A DNA stretch of 64,000 bases, taken from Pseudomonadota bacterium. GTDB taxonomy: Bacteria > Campylobacterota > Campylobacteria > Campylobacterales > Sulfurospirillaceae. Positions 62,726 to 64,000 of this stretch are shown one piece after another. Within the stretch, counting starts at the first letter, position 1. Every line of letters starts with the position of its first letter. The stretch is from NCBI GenBank assembly GCA_017860615.1, contig JAGDMU010000010.1:1-64000 (forward strand), read 5' to 3'. The position numbers and the translations under genes were made by a program. A model generated the notes under the pieces. That model was not told the DNA's origin. It searched no databases and was given only the letters and a program-made list of their open reading frames with translations.

Positions 62726-62750
62726 GCCTTCCTAGGAAAACTAGGAAGGC
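62726..62750. terminator. Hairpin between nadD-rsfS and ccpA (convergent)
   Basis: GCCTTCCTAG (62726-62735) and CTAGGAAGGC (62741-62750), a perfect 10-bp stem with a 5-base loop between converging genes. Only a short T-rich tail, so its strength as a terminator is uncertain. Confidence 0.65.
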
Positions 62751-62759
62751 ATGACCTCA

Positions 62760-63788
62760 TTAAAGTTTAGCGTCTGGTTTGGGTGTTTTGTCACTGCTCT
62801 CTGGAAGCTGTGGATAAACAATCACGGGCTTTCTACCTTTTAATGCTTTCAAGAATGTCTCAATCTTCGTACTCTCAACATCACTGATGCTAATACCTAA
62901 TTGCGTACTTCCCATCTCTTTGATCGCATCCTTAAGTGTCCAAATCGCACCGTTATGGAAATACGGCGCAGTCTCTGAGATATTTCGAAGCGTTGGTGTT
63001 TTAACCATGCCATTTTTATCTCCATTAAAATCACCCACTTGTGCAAATTTATATTTACCTGCTACTTGGAATGGCTGCATTGTACCCCCCAGAGCAACAC
63101 CGTTATGACAACCTGCACAGCCTTTGTCAATGAACACTTCAAGCCCCTCTTTCTCTGCTTTAGTAAGTGCATTATCTTTACCATTGAGGAAATCATCAAA
63201 ACGCGATGGCGTGACCAAGGTTTTCTCAAAAATGGCAATCGTAGAAGTGATCTTCTCAAAACTGATTTTGACATTATCACCGTATGCACCTTTAAAAAAT
63301 TCAATATATTCAGGAATAGAATTAATACGCTCTTCAACCAATTTTGGTGGAGCTGCCATCTCAGGTCCTGCTTGCACTGGACCTTGTGCTTGATCTGCTA
63401 AGTGTGGGCTTCTTCCATCCCAAAACTGTGCTTTGAAAAAGGCGGAGTTATACACTGTTGGAGAATTGAGATGATGCGGATTTGCAGTCCAGCCATGCCC
63501 AATAGCAGCACTAATACCATCCGTTCCTCCCGTTGCCAAATTATGACAGGTATTACAACTAATAATAGAACTTTTTGACATACGAGGATCAAAATAGAGT
63601 TTTTTACCTAACTCAACTTTAGCCTCTGTTATTGGATCTTTAGGATCATCAATTAATTTTAAAATTTCCAGTTGGCTTACAGGAATCGCTTCAATACCGT
63701 TTTGCTTCACCTTATCGACCAACGTATTTGCCCCAAGAACAACGGTTGCACTCAGTGCACAAAGACTGATTACCTTAGAAATTTGCAT
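62760..63788 (-). CDS. ccpA: Dihaem cytochrome c peroxidase
   Basis: Periplasmic enzyme reducing hydrogen peroxide with electrons from cytochrome c. Signal peptide of about 19 residues (ISLCALSATVVLGA). Two haem-binding motifs are visible: CNTCH (about residue 78) and CAGCH (about 224). The MauG/CCP family features YFDPRMSKSSIISCNTCHNLATGG and KTPTLRNISETAPYFHNG (distal Met/His region) are present. 342 residues. Its apoprotein would need the CcsBA system at 7351. ATG 63788 has AGGAG upstream. Confidence 0.92.
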   Translation of the reverse strand: MQISKVISLCALSATVVLGANTLVDKVKQNGIEAIPVSQLEILKLIDDPKDPITEAKVELGKKLYFDPRMSKSSIISCNTCHNLATGGTDGISAAIGHGWTANPHHLNSPTVYNSAFFKAQFWDGRSPHLADQAQGPVQAGPEMAAPPKLVEERINSIPEYIEFFKGAYGDNVKISFEKITSTIAIFEKTLVTPSRFDDFLNGKDNALTKAEKEGLEVFIDKGCAGCHNGVALGGTMQPFQVAGKYKFAQVGDFNGDKNGMVKTPTLRNISETAPYFHNGAIWTLKDAIKEMGSTQLGISISDVESTKIETFLKALKGRKPVIVYPQLPESSDKTPKPDAKL

Positions 63789-63816
63789 TTCTTCTCCTTT
63801 TTAAGTTTGTGTAAAA

Positions 63817-63822
63817 ATTATA
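63817..63822 (-). promoter_or_regulatory. -10 box (TATAAT) for ccpA
   Basis: Minus-strand TATAAT; start about 63810 gives a 22-base leader. Confidence 0.6.
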
Positions 63823-63960
63823 TGAATATATATCTTAAATAGTAATTAATCTTATTTAGAATTATTTATCATTATTTTAAAAAATAAATAGGATAGTTAA
63901 TATCTTATTAAGTTCAGCTCCTATAAAATTTTATATTACATAATGAAGGATAGCATTCAG

Positions 63961-64000
63961 ATGGATCGGTTTAAAGATGTTTTAAAAGCAAGTAACCTCA
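63961..64000 (+). CDS. Start of a plus-strand gene cut by the window edge
   Basis: ATG 63961 with AAGGA about 12 bases upstream opens a frame (MDRFKDVLKASNL) that runs off the window. Only 13 codons are seen, so neither reality nor identity can be judged. Position divergent from ccpA would suit a regulator. Confidence 0.35.
   Translation, partial: MDRFKDVLKASNL

Overview
The window looks like chromosomal DNA of a Campylobacterota (Epsilonproteobacteria) member, most likely Sulfurospirillum or a close relative. The evidence is gene content and order, judged from memory of Campylobacter and Helicobacter genomes and not from a search. The matching neighbourhoods are guaB-gatA-small membrane gene-ileS next to a cinA-like gene; ccsBA with a liv operon; rho-dnaX; prfB with rimO-tilS; three Pil-like genes-DUF374-miaB-HP0268 family-nusA; and fabI-tpiA-pgk-gapA-nadD-rsfS. 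The TRAP dicarboxylate transporter, the paired porins that start alike, and the many extended -10 promoters (TGnTATAAT) fit the same group. Base composition is AT-rich and genes are very tightly packed.

Layout. 1-4.9 kb: guaB (cut by the window edge), gatA, a 42-residue membrane peptide and ileS, all on the minus strand. 5-6.9 kb: a cinA-like gene and a tRNA operon behind a consensus sigma-70 promoter; its first member is a broken Lys/Glu chimera. 6.8-15.2 kb: a small membrane protein, fused cytochrome c synthase CcsBA and a livKHMGF branched-chain amino acid transporter. 15.4-18.1 kb: two tandem porins. 18.3-23.7 kb: DctPQM TRAP transporter with a divergent response regulator and sensor kinase. 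23.8-33.6 kb: lipoprotein, tmRNA, YcaO, GntP permease, RhlE helicase, HemJ, a Rieske/cytochrome b operon without cytochrome c1, an S4 protein, PPK2 and an NTF2-like protein. 33.8-38.3 kb: an AT-rich restriction-modification island. 38.3-64 kb: mostly housekeeping genes (hcp, uppS, rho, dnaX, prfB, panC, rimO, tilS, miaB, nusA, the lower-glycolysis operon, a nadD-rsfS fusion, cytochrome c peroxidase).

The best candidate for an undescribed system is the island at 33,840-38,285. It encodes a nuclease-methyltransferase fusion, a two-domain specificity subunit, a 59-residue overlapping ORF, and a protein with an HNH-like motif. No HsdR translocase gene is present. Base composition changes abruptly at the last gene.

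A second candidate is a structured 5' leader seen three times, before cinA, hemJ and rimO. It has a conserved AACGTAG plus an 11-bp hairpin with a UUU loop, kept by G-U pairs and one double substitution.

Other oddities are the chimeric tRNA, an uppS gene with an apparent in-frame internal deletion, a recurrent TTTACATGTAAA palindrome, and the in-frame nadD-rsfS fusion.

All identifications come from reading motifs and recalling families; no database search was run. No rRNA, CRISPR array, insertion sequence or prophage was seen.
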